Of a stretch of DNA of 64,000 bases, positions 1 to 10,621 are shown piece after piece. The position numbers were made by a program, and so were the translations under genes. Source of the stretch: Cliona cf. orientalis (lineage: Eukaryota > Porifera > Demospongiae > Clionaida > Clionaidae). Under the pieces are notes generated by a model, which was given only the letters and a program-made list of their open reading frames with translations, was not told where the DNA came from and searched no databases. Within the stretch, counting starts at the first letter, position 1; the number at the start of each line of letters is the position of its first letter. The stretch is taken from positions 27,329,798-27,393,797 of the forward strand of contig OZ005689.1 of assembly GCA_963930775.1 (NCBI GenBank), read 5' to 3'.

Positions 1-1930
1 TTTTCCGCTTTGCTTTTGTTTTCTTGTTCGACATTGCAAAAGTTACTTTTCGACTAGAACCATCAATAAGCTCTTCCACAAAACAGTAGGAATCGCCACC
101 CGGGTTGTTTTCAGCAGGCAATATGTGTGTTTCACACTGAGATGGGTCAATGATGCTACTCTCCGTTCGAACTTCACACTGGGCTTTGTCTGAAGTTGTA
201 AAGCAGTGTTGAGTGGCCTTTTTATATTGAAGTTGCTTAACGCGCACCTTAGGCTCTATTCCGTTTCCAAATTTGGCACCTGCATGAAGACCAGTGGCGT
301 ATCCAGGATTTGAAGGAGGGAGGTGCTAGGTTGATCGCGCGCGAAGCGCGCGCGCAAAAATTTTAGCCACACCCCCAAAATGTTGACCACGCCCCTCATT
401 TACGCGTTCTTGAAGATAGCTGGCTGACAAATAAGGCTGTTTTAGGCCTAGTGACGATGAGAAAACGCTGTTTAAGGAGCGAATTTTAGAGGCCAGTAAG
501 TTTATTGTTGGTAGGAGCTGCCAGTTATCGATTGTCATTGACAATATTTGTGCTGAGGTACTGAGCTGGCTGTTGTGCCAGAGCTGAGGGGGGTGCTCCA
601 GCACCCTGAGCTCCATGCTAGATACGCCACTGAAGACGATGCCATCCAATCTCTGTACCACTGTATACAGTTGTCAGTAGGCACCAAAATTTAGCTGTGA
701 ACACTTCCCAATGTTGCCAACAGGCAAAACCTTGTGGACACACCTCTGGATTGTTAAGATACTCTGCCTGTGTGTACACTCCCTCTACCCACAAGACACT
801 TCGTAAATCCGGGTGTGCTTCACTAATTAACCAAAGCCAAATAAACGGACAGTCTAGCCTATTTGTTGCTCTGTTAAATCGAAGCAAGCCATACTGTACA
901 TAATCTTCAATTGAACGCCCACGGTACTTACTCCCAGGACCTTCAAATTTCACCCCAGTTATGACAGCCGTGAGTATTACTTTCATGTCATCATTACGCT
1001 CACTCCAGTGTGGATACTGAAGCTTGAGGTTATTGCGAACGTCATGCATCAAGGTTATGCTACTGTACTTGCATCACCGTATTTATTCAGCTCTGATTCC
1101 AGTACTTCTAGTGCTCGTCCATGGCCTCCCATATCATCCACAAGCAATTCTCTTATAATATCACCTTTAGTATCAATGATTTTCTTACCATCAATTACTG
1201 GAAGTGTAAGCTGTCGATGACTTTGGGCCGATTTAGACAGAAAGCTAGAAACAGGCTCTTTCACTAGTGCTGAAATGCAGCAGATTATGAAGGGCTTGGC
1301 TGGTGATCCACAACTATTCACCATGGCTGAAAGGTGTCTCAGAACTTGGGAGAAATCTGACTTGCTTGACTGTGCTTTATGTGAAAGATTTTGTAGCCCA
1401 TCGACAAGAATCATGACAGTCATGTCCTCTAATTTCTTGCCTTCAACCTTACCAAGGATTTCCAGTACACGCTCTGGATCTATGTTTGCATCATTTGTCT
1501 TACGGAATTCACTCCAATCCATACATGACATTTGATGTAACATTCGGCTCCCGATATGATGTTCGGGCCAAGTAAATACACCGGCAGCTGTACTATTCTC
1601 CAAATTCACCTTAAATACATACGCATCCTTCAGCTTCACATTCAACTCTACATTTTTTATCGTTGCTTTGACAGCCAGTTTGGGGAACTCATCTATTAGA
1701 CGTGATTTTCCTGTTCCAGCCCCACTGAATGCAAGTAAAAGAGGATGCGCACTTTTGCCTGTGATTCCACTCTTGGTAGCAGTGAAGTGGGGTTCAAGCG
1801 CACTCCTGATCTGTTCATCCAGGTGATCTGATGACTGATATTCCCACTTGCTACCAGTGGTTTGACAAACATTGGATGGTGTTTTCCATTGATACTTTTC
1901 CACTTCCAGGCGTGCCTGCTTTGCTGGTCC
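1..1930 (-). pseudogene. Crinkler/RHS-like P-loop NTPase gene, broken copy
   Basis: This is the left-arm copy of the NTPase gene described at 8239-10203. Its reading frame runs from an AG acceptor near 1938 leftwards through a Walker A motif (GAGTGKS) and a Walker B-like strand ending LVDG. It is broken twice relative to the right copy. A single T is missing at about 1069-1071 (ACTTG here, ACTTTG in the right copy), which shifts the frame. A 341 bp MITE also interrupts it at 292-632. The gene is cut by the window start, so its C-terminal portion is not visible. It cannot encode the full protein as it stands. Confidence 0.8.
292..632. mobile_element. hAT-like MITE, 341 bp, 5 bp TSD
   Basis: Termini are inverted repeats CAGTGGCGTATC / GATACGCCACTG. 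The 5 bp AAGAC is duplicated at 287-291 and 633-637. The unoccupied site is preserved in the right arm near 9543, where AAGAC occurs once, so the insertion limits are directly proven. The CAG...CTG ends with a 5 bp duplication fit a non-autonomous hAT (hAT5-type) element. No coding capacity is seen. It must have inserted after the arms duplicated. Confidence 0.85.
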
Positions 1931-2065
1931 TGCTCCTGCATAAGTAAAGGGTAGTAATCATGTTTATGGTTTATGCAAGACAGGGGTATACTTATTTAGT
2001 TAGCATGATTACATCCCAAGTAGCAAATCCTAACTCAGAATACATGATGTAATTGTGATGTAAAT

Positions 2066-2856
2066 GTGATCTTATTTGCAAAAGCTCCCAGACTCCTAAT
2101 TAGCTCACTATTATCTACATCTTTGTTGGGATCCTCAGAACTGTGTTTACCTCAACACTACATAGAACTAATGAAAGGATCACTGCTGGTAGGGGAGCTT
2201 TCTTTGCGCTCAATTCCGTGGGCTCAAGATTTGGATGCCTCCACCCACTCACCTCACTCAGGCTGTACAATTCCCTTTGCGTACCAATTCTCCTATATGG
2301 AGCTGAGTTGTGGACTCCAACAAAGCAGGAGATATTCCTTCTGGAGCGTATGCATCGTAAGATCCTGTGAACTATTCAGGGGCTACCCACCAGATGCACT
2401 ACCTCTGCACTGACAGCACTGCTTGGTGTGCAGAGTATTGAAAGCCTAATTAGACAGCGTGCACTAGGTTTTCTGATCTCTATTGCCAACCTTTCAGTGG
2501 ACTCTCTCCCTAGGAGAATTCTGGCAGCTAGAGTCAACTCCCCAAATGCCAAACGCATTATTAGCTACTACCAACTTATGTTGTCAGACCTCAACCTACC
2601 TGACATAGACCAGCTCCTGGCACTGTCACCTAAACCATCCCTCTGGAAGTCTCATACCAAGAAACACCTTGCTATTAAGGAGTACTTAACCTTCCTTGAC
2701 AGCTGTGAGGACTACTGTATTTCCAGTTGTGATAAGATTGCGCTGAACCGCCCTGTGCCTCACTGGAGCGCTACTGTTGGCGACCCAAAGCTGACTCGAC
2801 TTAAGGTTACGGGGTACACTTTCATGAATGAGCATGAACAAAAAGTCTTGGTATGA
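2066..2856 (+). pseudogene. LINE reverse transcriptase, C-terminal fragment
   Basis: The frame contains the sequence after the RT palm that is typical of LINE elements: LLYGAELWTPTKQEIFLLER, then MHRKIL, then GLPTRCTTSALTALLGVQSI. An in-frame TGA at 2368-2370 interrupts it; an arginine codon is expected there. Frame 1 continues to a stop at 2854-2856. The catalytic part of RT and the endonuclease are absent, so this is a truncated copy. It is divergent from the neighbouring NTPase gene. A further piece of the same kind of protein lies at 3373-3525. An identical copy lies inverted at 7318-8108. Confidence 0.75.
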
Positions 2857-3372
2857 GTGAAGCAAAGAAGCCAGAAGCTTTGGGCAACTCCAGTCTCTTA
2901 TTTATTCACAGACAAAGGTATAGAAGTGAACGAACGATCTACTTCATAGGTATCAACTTACAGGGGACCAAGCGCTAGCAAGCAGGTAGAATATCAATTT
3001 CTTGCGGCAACTTTTGCTCAGGTGAAAGGACTCCAGCTAGGATATGAAGCACTGGAGGTGAGGTTTCAACTCGCTGGAGGGCCAGATCTAGTTTTTAAAC
3101 TTCTAGACAGCTCTGTTCTAACTCGAGAGACAAAAGAGACCATCTTCGCTCCGTCTTTGAACGGTACCAGCACCAACAAACTCGCTCATAACTCGGCCAT
3201 CGAACGTGCTAGATGAAAATTTTATACATCTGGCCCTGCCCCTAAGATCCTAGAATTAGAACAGCAGCCATATATGGCATGATCTGTAATTAGCTACGCA
3301 AAAACTGCCACAAAAAATTGCACGCGCAATTTACACACGCGTGCCCAATGTTTTGTACAGTCAAGTGTACGC
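2857..3372. other. Unassigned stretch between two LINE pieces
   Basis: The LINE frame stops at 2856 and LINE-like sequence resumes at 3373. The intervening 516 bp is not open in the LINE frame. It contains one 64-codon ORF (3022-3216, plus) of no recognisable family. It could be a secondary insertion or decayed 3' sequence. The same stretch is present in the right arm, so it predates the duplication. Confidence 0.4.
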
Positions 3373-3525
3373 GTGGGCATAACTGTAACCCGTAACCTTA
3401 ACAACTTTAGGATCAGGCTCCTTGTAGGCTGCGATGGTCTAGAGTTTGATGCATCCCGCTTTAGGACCAGACGCACTGGAATCACTCCGAATGATCCCAG
3501 TTGCAAGCTGTGTTCCACCCCCCCC
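3373..3525 (+). pseudogene. LINE C-terminal knuckle fragment
   Basis: The reading has the pattern RLLVGCDGLEFDASRF followed about 15 residues later by CKLC. This resembles the C-terminal CCHC-type knuckle region of CR1/RTE-like LINE proteins. The following His/Cys pair is missing because the sequence runs into a C tract (about 3518-3536) and then the 3540-3630 minisatellite. A mirror copy lies at 6640-6801. Confidence 0.55.
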
Positions 3526-3539
3526 CCCCCCCCCCCCAC

Positions 3540-3688
3540 AGAGCTATCTCCATACTACTTATCCTGGTGGAAGTATCTGTGAATGTGGCTTGTTGGTCCA
3601 TGACAGCCACAGACTGAAGGCACAGAGCTATCACACACACACACACACACACATTAACCCTATGCTCATTATGTCTGTGTACTGAGTT
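3540..3688 (+). repeat. Single minisatellite unit plus (AC)n tract
   Basis: One unit of the family that reads TATCCTGGTGGAAGTATCTG and then CTTGTTGGTCCATGACAGCC lies here. It is the same unit as in the array at 4960-5560. A short (AC)n tract follows at 3631-3653. The inverted-duplication arm ends inside this unit, near 3580. Confidence 0.75.
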
Positions 3689-4223
3689 TTGGAACGTAGT
3701 ACACAACCACACAAGCATAGTGTAACTTGTGGTGGTCTATGGCTCTTACTTGTATCTGCATCTATTTCTTTCCTTAGTAGTAGCAGCCTCTCCTCCCTTA
3801 GCTGCTCCTCTTTTCTTCTTAGGGACTCCTCTTTTCTTCTTAGATACTGCTGCTCTTCTGCATCTTCACATCTATCTAGTTTCCTTTCAACTTCTTCGAT
3901 TTTATCCCCCAACTGCTTGATGTTGACTTCGAGTTCTTCTACGGAATTGAATTATTTTGATCACAAGGAGTGGGGCTCGCTTCACTCACTCACTCCTTGG
4001 TTTTTCATGCATGGCAGAGAGTGAACGTGTAGACGTGACCCCCCCCCTGTACATGCTGCTTTGTAGCTCTTTACCTAATGCATGTGTAGTCCCTCCTCTA
4101 GTCACATTCACTGCTTCTGTTTCCATTGCTTCCAGTTTCGGTATCTTAGCTGGTGGACCCACCACTGAACACTGGTCTTCCATATACCGACGTTGGGAGA
4201 CAAGTTTAGGGAACTGCAAAACC
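3689..4223 (-). pseudogene. Crinkler-like gene, N-terminal coiled-coil exons
   Basis: Two exons are visible on the minus strand. The first (about 4223-4070) has a TAG acceptor, encodes LPKLVSQRRYMEDQCSVVG-like sequence and ends at a GTAAAG donor. The second (about 3941-3744) encodes a charged coiled coil with EEVERKLDRCEDAEEQQYLR and LRRKEEQLREERLLLLRKE blocks, and ends at a GTAAGA donor after DADTS. The 72 bp just downstream (3689-3760) is repeated directly at 6527-6598, where it joins the next part of the gene. The exons point toward the minus-strand NTPase exon at 1930-1, so they may be its original 5' part, now separated by the LINE fragment. Function is inferred only from the coiled coil and context. 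Confidence 0.5.
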
Positions 4224-4269
4224 TAATAGATAGCGCATGGAAGGTAAGGGATGTAAACATGTCAATGCT

Positions 4270-4301
<32 letters not shown>

Positions 4302-4959
4302 ACGCACACGCACACACACACGCACAATGCAAAAACTATAAGCAGAGTTGAAAACAAGCTTATAATTCGACGTAAACTGTCGTGCACCACGCTGTCATCC
4401 TCGATCATGCTCGTGGTCGCGACGATTTTTGTTACTGCAAGGCGAAACAAGCAAGTCAGTAGCCGTACAGTCAGTCTACGTTTGTCGGTATGTGCTACTA
4501 GTGTCTCCACATCAGTAGAATAAGTGCAAACCTGATGCACTGAATGGAAGTCTACCTATACGGCATCTCAACATCACCGGAATGAGTAATATGGACATTC
4601 AAATTTCAGGCCACTAGCTAATTTTGGCTTGTATTTGCGGTCACCCACAAATAATCTTATCTCTACTCACTTACCGAGAGAGAGCTGAAGACGAGGGAGC
4701 TGGAGCTGACGACTAGGGAGCTGACGACGAGGACAAAGAGGCCAGGTGTGATGCAGACGAAAGGGCCCAGGGCGCGGCGTCAAATGTTCTGACGTCATTC
4801 ACTGTGTCACATGAACATCACGTGAACATTACCGACATCGCGATACGAGTAAACGGCGGTCGTCAGCTAACCACAAACCGGACGTAGGGCTATGAGATGG
4901 GCTGTAAGCGCTGCTGCAGTGATGCAGTGCTCGACATCCTGCGCGTAAGTGGCTTATCG
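4224..4959. other. Non-coding stretch with AC/CG microsatellite
   Basis: No gene is seen. An alternating (CA)n/(CG)(CA) tract occupies 4270-4325. Sequence near 4545-4600 (AATGGAAGTC, then ATCACCGGAATGAGT) recurs in the inverted-repeat element at 10370-10610. A stretch near 4820-4860 resembles 46860-46905 (CGATACGAGTAAA). Confidence 0.5.
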
Positions 4960-5560
4960 GTACATATAGTTACAGACTGCAGCCACAGAGCCCCATCACC
5001 ATGCAACTTATTGTGGTGGAAGTGCTTGTGAAAGTGGCTTGTCAGTTACAGACTGCAGCCACAGAGCCCCATCACCATGCAACTTATTGTGGTGGAAGTG
5101 CTTGTGAAAGTGGCTTGTCGGTCCATAGAGTTACAGACTGCAGCCACAGAGCCATCACCATGTAACTTATTGTGGTGGAAGTGCTAGTGAAATTGGTTTG
5201 TTAGTCCACGACAGTCACAGACTGAAGGTACAGAGCTATCTCCATGATACTTATCCTGGTGGAAGTATCTGTGAATGTAGCTTGTCGGTTCACGACAGCC
5301 ACAGACTGAAGGAACAGAGTTACCTCCAAGCTACTTATTTTGGTGGAAGTGTCTGTGTAAGTGGCTTGTCGGTACATATAGTTACAGACTGCAGCCACAG
5401 AGCCCCATCACCATGCAACTTATTGTGGTGGAAGTGCTTGTGAAAGTGGCTTGTCGGTCCATGACAGCCACAGATTGAAGGCCGCAGAGAATTACCTCCA
5501 TGCTACTTATTCTAGTGGAAGTATCTGTGTAAGTGGCTTGAGTTTCATGAATTTTATTTT
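4960..5560 (+). repeat. Minisatellite array, about 80 bp unit, forward orientation
   Basis: About seven units repeat the pattern CTTATTGTGGTGGAAGTGCT, GTGGCTTGTCGGTCCAT, then ACAGACTGCAGCCACAGAGC. Two subtypes alternate, one with CAACTTATTGTGG and one with TACTTATCCTGG. The same family appears in reverse orientation at 5640-5880, 6600-6640 and 10622-10905. The inverted symmetry of the arms therefore extends, in degraded form, into the core. Confidence 0.85.
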
Positions 5561-5639
5561 CACACAAACAGATGTTTCACACAATACAAGGACACATTCC
5601 AGTACTTCCTCCACAATCAGTTGATGGCTCTGTGCTACT

Positions 5640-5880
5640 TATCTCAGTGACCGACAAGCCACTTTTACAGATACTTCCACCAGGATAAGTAGCATGGAGA
5701 TAGCTCTGTGCCTTTAGTCTGTAACCGTTGTGGACCAACGAGCCAGTTTCACAAGTACTTTCACCATGATAGATTGTATGGTGATGGCTCTGTGGCTGCA
5801 ATCTGTGACTGTCGTGGACCAATAAGTCACTTTCATAGCTCCATATTCATTCACAGATACTTCCCCCAGGATAAGTAGCA
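5640..5880 (-). repeat. Minisatellite array, reverse orientation
   Basis: Three to four units of the 4960-5560 family read on the minus strand (CCGACAAGCCACTTTTACAG, then CTTCCACCAGGATAAGTAGC). The orientation switch between about 5560 and 5640 places the symmetry centre of the whole inverted structure here. Confidence 0.8.
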
Positions 5881-6130
5881 TTACTGGGACTTAAATTAGG
5901 AATTGTGTCAAACTTTGATGAGATTTAAGATTCAAACAAATATCACTGTAATCCCTATGCTATTGATATCTTTATCATGCTAAATAAATTTTTTTTGGTG
6001 ATACGCATATAACTAATGTGATATAGATGACTTTACTATTATAATACCCATTCTCAATGATACAGAAACAAATTTTCGTGGATATTACTTTATTGTTACG
6101 ATACTCACACATGAGGATAAGCACTTTCTC

Positions 6131-6598
6131 TTATAAGTCAGGAGACAAACTCTTATGTATGCTATACATACAATCAGTAACGGGCATCCAATCCGTACCA
6201 ATTAGGAATGTACTTCCTTTGTTGAAGCAAATCTGTAAGGATGCAGGTTTCGCTACATCATTCTTTACGTCAATCAGTGCTCCATAGATAGCTATTAATC
6301 TCCTTTATAAGCACATTTCCACCCTTAATACACTGAACACACAAGTCTGCAGCCAATTTCAACATGTTTGCCGCTAATTGCCCAAAATTTGACCCCGCTA
6401 AAAGTTTTAGTTCGAATGCACTTCCTACAATAGTACATTCTTCAGCTACAGTTTCTGCTTCAATTTCAATTTCTTCTTCACCAGATGTGTCAGATGATAT
6501 AAATGCAGCAGTAAGGGAACACCGTTTGGAACGTAGTACACAACCACACAAGCATAGTGTAACTTGTGGTGGTCTATGGCTCTTACTTGTATCTGCAT
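6131..6598 (-). pseudogene. Crinkler-like gene, middle exon fragment
   Basis: Read leftwards, this fragment begins with a copy of the 72 bp at 3689-3760 and continues with an acidic run (SGEEEIEIEAETVAEE). It then encodes SAFELKLLAGSNFGQLAANM, LKLAADL and GGNVLIK. A one-base shift near 6297-6303 (an extra G in AAGGAG) moves the open reading to YGALIDVKNDVAKPASLQIC and FLIGTDWMPV, ending at a TAA at 6131-6133. It would follow the coiled-coil exon at 3941 in an intact gene but now lies 2.5 kb on the other side of it. It is a broken, displaced exon of the same gene family; no enzymatic motif is seen. Confidence 0.45.
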
Positions 6599-6639
6599 CA
6601 GATACTTCCACCAGGATAAGTAGTATGGAGATAGCTCTG

Positions 6640-6801
6640 TGGGAGGGGGGGGGGGGTGGAACACAGCTTGCAACTGGGATCATTCGGAGTGATTCCAGTG
6701 CGTCTGGTCCTAAAGCGGGATGCATCAAACTCTAGACCATCGCAGCCTACAAGGAGCCTGATCCTAAAGTTGTTAAGGTTACGGGTTACAGTTATGCCCA
6801 C
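6640..6801 (-). pseudogene. LINE C-terminal knuckle fragment, right-arm copy
   Basis: This is the mirror of 3373-3525, preceded by a shorter C/G tract (6643-6657). It is the same truncated knuckle-like sequence, without its terminal His/Cys pair. Confidence 0.5.
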
Positions 6802-7317
6802 GCGTACACTTGACTGTACAAAACATTGGGCACGCGTGTGTAAATTGCGCGTGCAATTTTTTGCGGCAGTTTTTGCGTAGCTATTTACAGATCATGCCAT
6901 ATATGGCTGCTGTTCTAATTCTAGGATCTTAGGGGCAGGGCCAGATGTATAAAATTTTCATCTAGCACGTTCGATGGCCGAGTTATGAGCGAGTTTGTTG
7001 GTGCTGGTACCGTTCAAAGACGGAGCGAAGATTGTCTCTTTTGTCTCTCGAGTTAGAACAGAGCTGTCTAGAAGTTTAAAAACTAGATCTGGCCCTCCAG
7101 CGAGTTGAAACCTCACCTCCAGTGCTTCATATCCTAGCTGGAGTCCTTTCACCTGAGCAAAAGTTGCCGCAAGAAATTGATATTCTACCCGCTTGCTAGC
7201 GCTTGGTCCCCTGTAAGTTGATACCTATGAAGTAGATCGTTCGTTCACTTCTATACCTTTGTCTGTGAATAAATAAGAGACTGGAGTTGCCCAAAGCTTC
7301 TGGCTTCTTTGCTTCAC

Positions 7318-8108
7318 TCATACCAAGACTTTTTGTTCATGCTCATTCATGAAAGTGTACCCCGTAACCTTAAGTCGAGTCAGCTTTGGGTCGCCAACAG
7401 TAGCGCTCCAGTGAGGCACAGGGCGGTTCAGCGCAATCTTATCACAACTGGAAATACAGTAGTCCTCACAGCTGTCAAGGAAGGTTAAGTACTCCTTAAT
7501 AGCAAGGTGTTTCTTGGTATGAGACTTCCAGAGGGATGGTTTAGGTGACAGTGCCAGGAGCTGGTCTATGTCAGGTAGGTTGAGGTCTGACAACATAAGT
7601 TGGTAGTAGCTAATAATGCGTTTGGCATTTGGGGAGTTGACTCTAGCTGCCAGAATTCTCCTAGGGAGAGAGTCCACTGAAAGGTTGGCAATAGAGATCA
7701 GAAAACCTAGTGCACGCTGTCTAATTAGGCTTTCAATACTCTGCACACCAAGCAGTGCTGTCAGTGCAGAGGTAGTGCATCTGGTGGGTAGCCCCTGAAT
7801 AGTTCACAGGATCTTACGATGCATACGCTCCAGAAGGAATATCTCCTGCTTTGTTGGAGTCCACAACTCAGCTCCATATAGGAGAATTGGTACGCAAAGG
7901 GAATTGTACAGCCTGAGTGAGGTGAGTGGGTGGAGGCATCCAAATCTTGAGCCCACGGAATTGAGCGCAAAGAAAGCTCCCCTACCAGCAGTGATCCTTT
8001 CATTAGTTCTATGTAGTGTTGAGGTAAACACAGTTCTGAGGATCCCAACAAAGATGTAGATAATAGTGAGCTAATTAGGAGTCTGGGAGCTTTTGCAAAT
8101 AAGATCAC
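7318..8108 (-). pseudogene. LINE reverse transcriptase tail, right-arm copy
   Basis: This is the mirror of 2066-2856, with the same internal TGA (mirror of 2368-2370) and the same C-terminal blocks (LLYGAELW, TALLGVQSI). No RT catalytic motifs are present. It lies divergently just upstream of the NTPase exon starting near 8239. Confidence 0.75.
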
Positions 8109-8238
8109 ATTTACATCACAATTACATCATGTATTCTGAGTTAGGATTTGCTACTTGGGATGTAATCATGCTAACTAAATAAGTATACCCCTGTCTTGCA
8201 TAAACCATAAACATGATTACTACCCTTTACTTATGCAG

Positions 8239-10203
8239 GAGCAGGACCAGCAAAGCAGGCACGCCTGGAAGTGGAAAAGTATCAATGGAAAACACCATCC
8301 AATGTTTGTCAAACCACTGGTAGCAAGTGGGAATATCAGTCATCAGATCACCTGGATGAACAGATCAGGAGTGCGCTTGAACCCCACTTCACTGCTACCA
8401 AGAGTGGAATCACAGGCAAAAGTGCGCATCCTCTTTTACTTGCATTCAGTGGGGCTGGAACAGGAAAATCACGTCTAATAGATGAGTTCCCCAAACTGGC
8501 TGTCAAAGCAACGATAAAAAATGTAGAGTTGAATGTGAAGCTGAAGGATGCGTATGTATTTAAGGTGAATTTGGAGAATAGTACAGCTGCCGGTGTATTT
8601 ACTTGGCCCGAACATCATATCGGGAGCCGAATGTTACATCAAATGTCATGTATGGATTGGAGTGAATTCCGTAAGACAAATGATGCAAACATAGATCCAG
8701 AGCGTGTACTGGAAATCCTTGGTAAGGTTGAAGGCAAGAAATTAGAGGACATGACTGTCATGATTCTTGTCGATGGGCTACAAAATCTTTCACATAAAGC
8801 ACAGTCAAGCAAGTCAGATTTCTCCCAAGTTCTGAGACACCTTTCAGCCATGGTGAATAGTTGTGGATCACCAGCCAAGCCCTTCATAATCTGCTGCATT
8901 TCAGCACTAGTGAAAGAGCCTGTTTCTAGCTTTCTGTCTAAATCGGCCCAAAGTCATCGACAGCTTACACTTCCAGTAATTGATGGTAAGAAAATCATTG
9001 ATACTAAAGGTGATATTATAAGAGAATTGCTTGTGGATGATATGGGAGGCCATGGACGAGCACTAGAAGTACTGGAATCAGAGCTGAATAAATACGGTGA
9101 TGCAAAGTACAGTAGCATAACCTTGATGCATGACGTTCGCAATAACCTCAAGCTTCAGTATCCACACTGGAGTGAGCGTAATGATGACATGAAAGTAATA
9201 CTCACGGCTGTCATAACTGGGGTGAAATTTGAAGGTCCTGGGAGTAAGTACCGTGGGCGTTCAATTGAAGATTATGTACAGTATGGCTTGCTTCGATTTA
9301 ACAGAGCAACAAATAGGCTAGACTGTCCGTTTATTTGGCTTTGGTTAATTAGTGAAGCACACCCGGATTTACGCAGTGTCTTGTGGGTAGAGGGAGTGTA
9401 CACACAGGCAGAGTATCTTAACAATCCAGAGGTGTGTCCACAAGGTTTTGCCTGTTGGCAACATTGGGAAGTGTTCACAGCTAAATTTTGGTGCCTACTG
9501 ACAACTGTATACAGTGGTACAGAGATTGGATGGCATCGTCTTCATGCAGGTGCCAAATTTGGAAACGGAATAGAGCCTAAGGTGCGCGTTAAGCAACTTC
9601 AATATAAAAAGGCCACTCAACACTGCTTTACAACTTCAGACAAAGCCCAGTGTGAAGTTCGAACGGAGAGTAGCATCATTGACCCATCTCAGTGTGAAAC
9701 ACACATATTGCCTGCTGAAAACAACCCGGGTGGCGATTCCTACTGTTTTGTGGAAGAGCTTATTGATGGTTCTAGTCGAAAAGTAACTTTTGCAATGTCG
9801 AACAAGAAAACAAAAGCAAAGCGGAAAATGGATGACTTGAAAGTTGAAAAGCAAAAGGCAGCATCAGAAAACGACTTGTTCATTGAATATACGACAGGTT
9901 CATATGAATTCAAAGCTAATGCATGCAATTCCCGTTGTGGTGTAGTATCCTCATCAGAGTTCAAAGAATACTTTGGGCCATTCGCTAGCCGAGCATTCTT
10001 TATGACAAGAAATAAACTACCAAACATCAACACAGCTGCACAATCTCACCTTGAAGCAGTTCATGGCATTGGCCAAGTACTATCATGCCGGATTATGGAG
10101 AACAGAGCCAAAAAAACGATTTTCCTCTCCTGAAGATGCTGTGCAGCGGGTACATGGGCTAGGTGAGAGTAAAGCTGCACTCTTCCTGTATGATTCGGAC
10201 TGA
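8239..10203 (+). pseudogene. Crinkler/RHS-like NTPase, near-complete copy
   Basis: A long exon begins after an AG acceptor (TTACTTATGCAG, ending 8238); no local ATG is needed, so this is a downstream exon. It encodes about 630 residues. Early on there is a Walker A motif, FSGAGTGKSRLIDEF. A Walker B-like MTVMILVDG follows, then DDMGGHGRALEVLESEL, which resembles the conserved GGHxRALE block of Crinkler and retrotransposon-hot-spot NTPases. The C-terminal half (WQHWEVFTAKFW, VYSGTEIGWH, LHAGAKFGNG) could be the nuclease-like part of that family; I am less sure of this. A stop in the main frame falls at 10131-10133. A +1 shift near 10060 would give a plausible tail (KYYHAGLWRTEPKKRFSSPE, then ESKAALFLYDSD) ending at TGA 10201-10203, so a 1 bp indel is likely. 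Family members act as secreted or nuclear effectors or in mobile-element conflicts; its role here is unknown. Confidence 0.6.
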
Positions 10204-10256
10204 GACTTGATGTTGCTGTTATATTAAACTTTGCGCATTTTCTGTTTAGATGCGTC

Positions 10257-10614
10257 ATACATTGTCCGGTATATTCGCATATTTGCAGGTTCTTTTCACA
10301 ACATTTCATTGTCTCTCCCGGCCACCGTATCATACAGCAAAAGTATCATGGCATAAAATGACGTGTATCTGTAGACTTCCATTCACTCCAGTACTCTAGT
10401 ACTCTAGTGCAACACAATTGCACTCATTCCAGTGATGTGAATGTTTAGTGGAGTAGAGTTGTGCACATTCTAGTGAGGTTGACATCAAGTGCAAGTTGAC
10501 AGCACTTTACAGCAAGTGCATTGTGAATGCATGTCTACTTAATATCAGAACCTTCACATCACCGGAATGAGTTACTAGCTAGAGCATTAGAGTGAATGGA
10601 AGTCCGGACAATGT
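10257..10614. mobile_element. Nested inverted-repeat element (MITE)
   Basis: The ends TCATACATTGTCCGG and CCGGACAATGTATGA are perfect inverted repeats. Inside, GACTTCCATTCACTC (about 10373) and GAGTGAATGGAAGTC (about 10591) form a second inverted pair, with GCACTCATTCCAGTG-type blocks mirrored further in. No ORF is present. The structure looks like one palindromic element inside another. Confidence 0.6.
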
Positions 10615-10621
10615 ATGACCT

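Larger units (their letters stand above)
1..3580. repeat. Left arm of large inverted duplication
   Basis: This segment reads as the reverse complement of 6600-9828 at very high identity; only scattered single-base differences and homopolymer length changes are visible. Base 1 pairs with about 9828 and base 3580 with about 6600. The arm carries a Crinkler-like NTPase gene on the minus strand and a LINE tail on the plus strand. It differs from the right arm by a 341 bp MITE (292-632) and by a 1 bp deletion in the NTPase gene. The outer edge of the arm lies beyond the window. The near identity points to a recent duplication or, as an alternative, an assembly fold-back. Confidence 0.9.
6600..9828. 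repeat. Right arm of large inverted duplication
   Basis: This is the reverse complement of 1-3580 without the 341 bp MITE. The inner junction near 6598/6600 joins the displaced Crinkler exon to the minisatellite unit with only a base or two of possible microhomology. The NTPase gene continues in unique sequence beyond 9828 because the left arm runs off the window. Confidence 0.9.
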
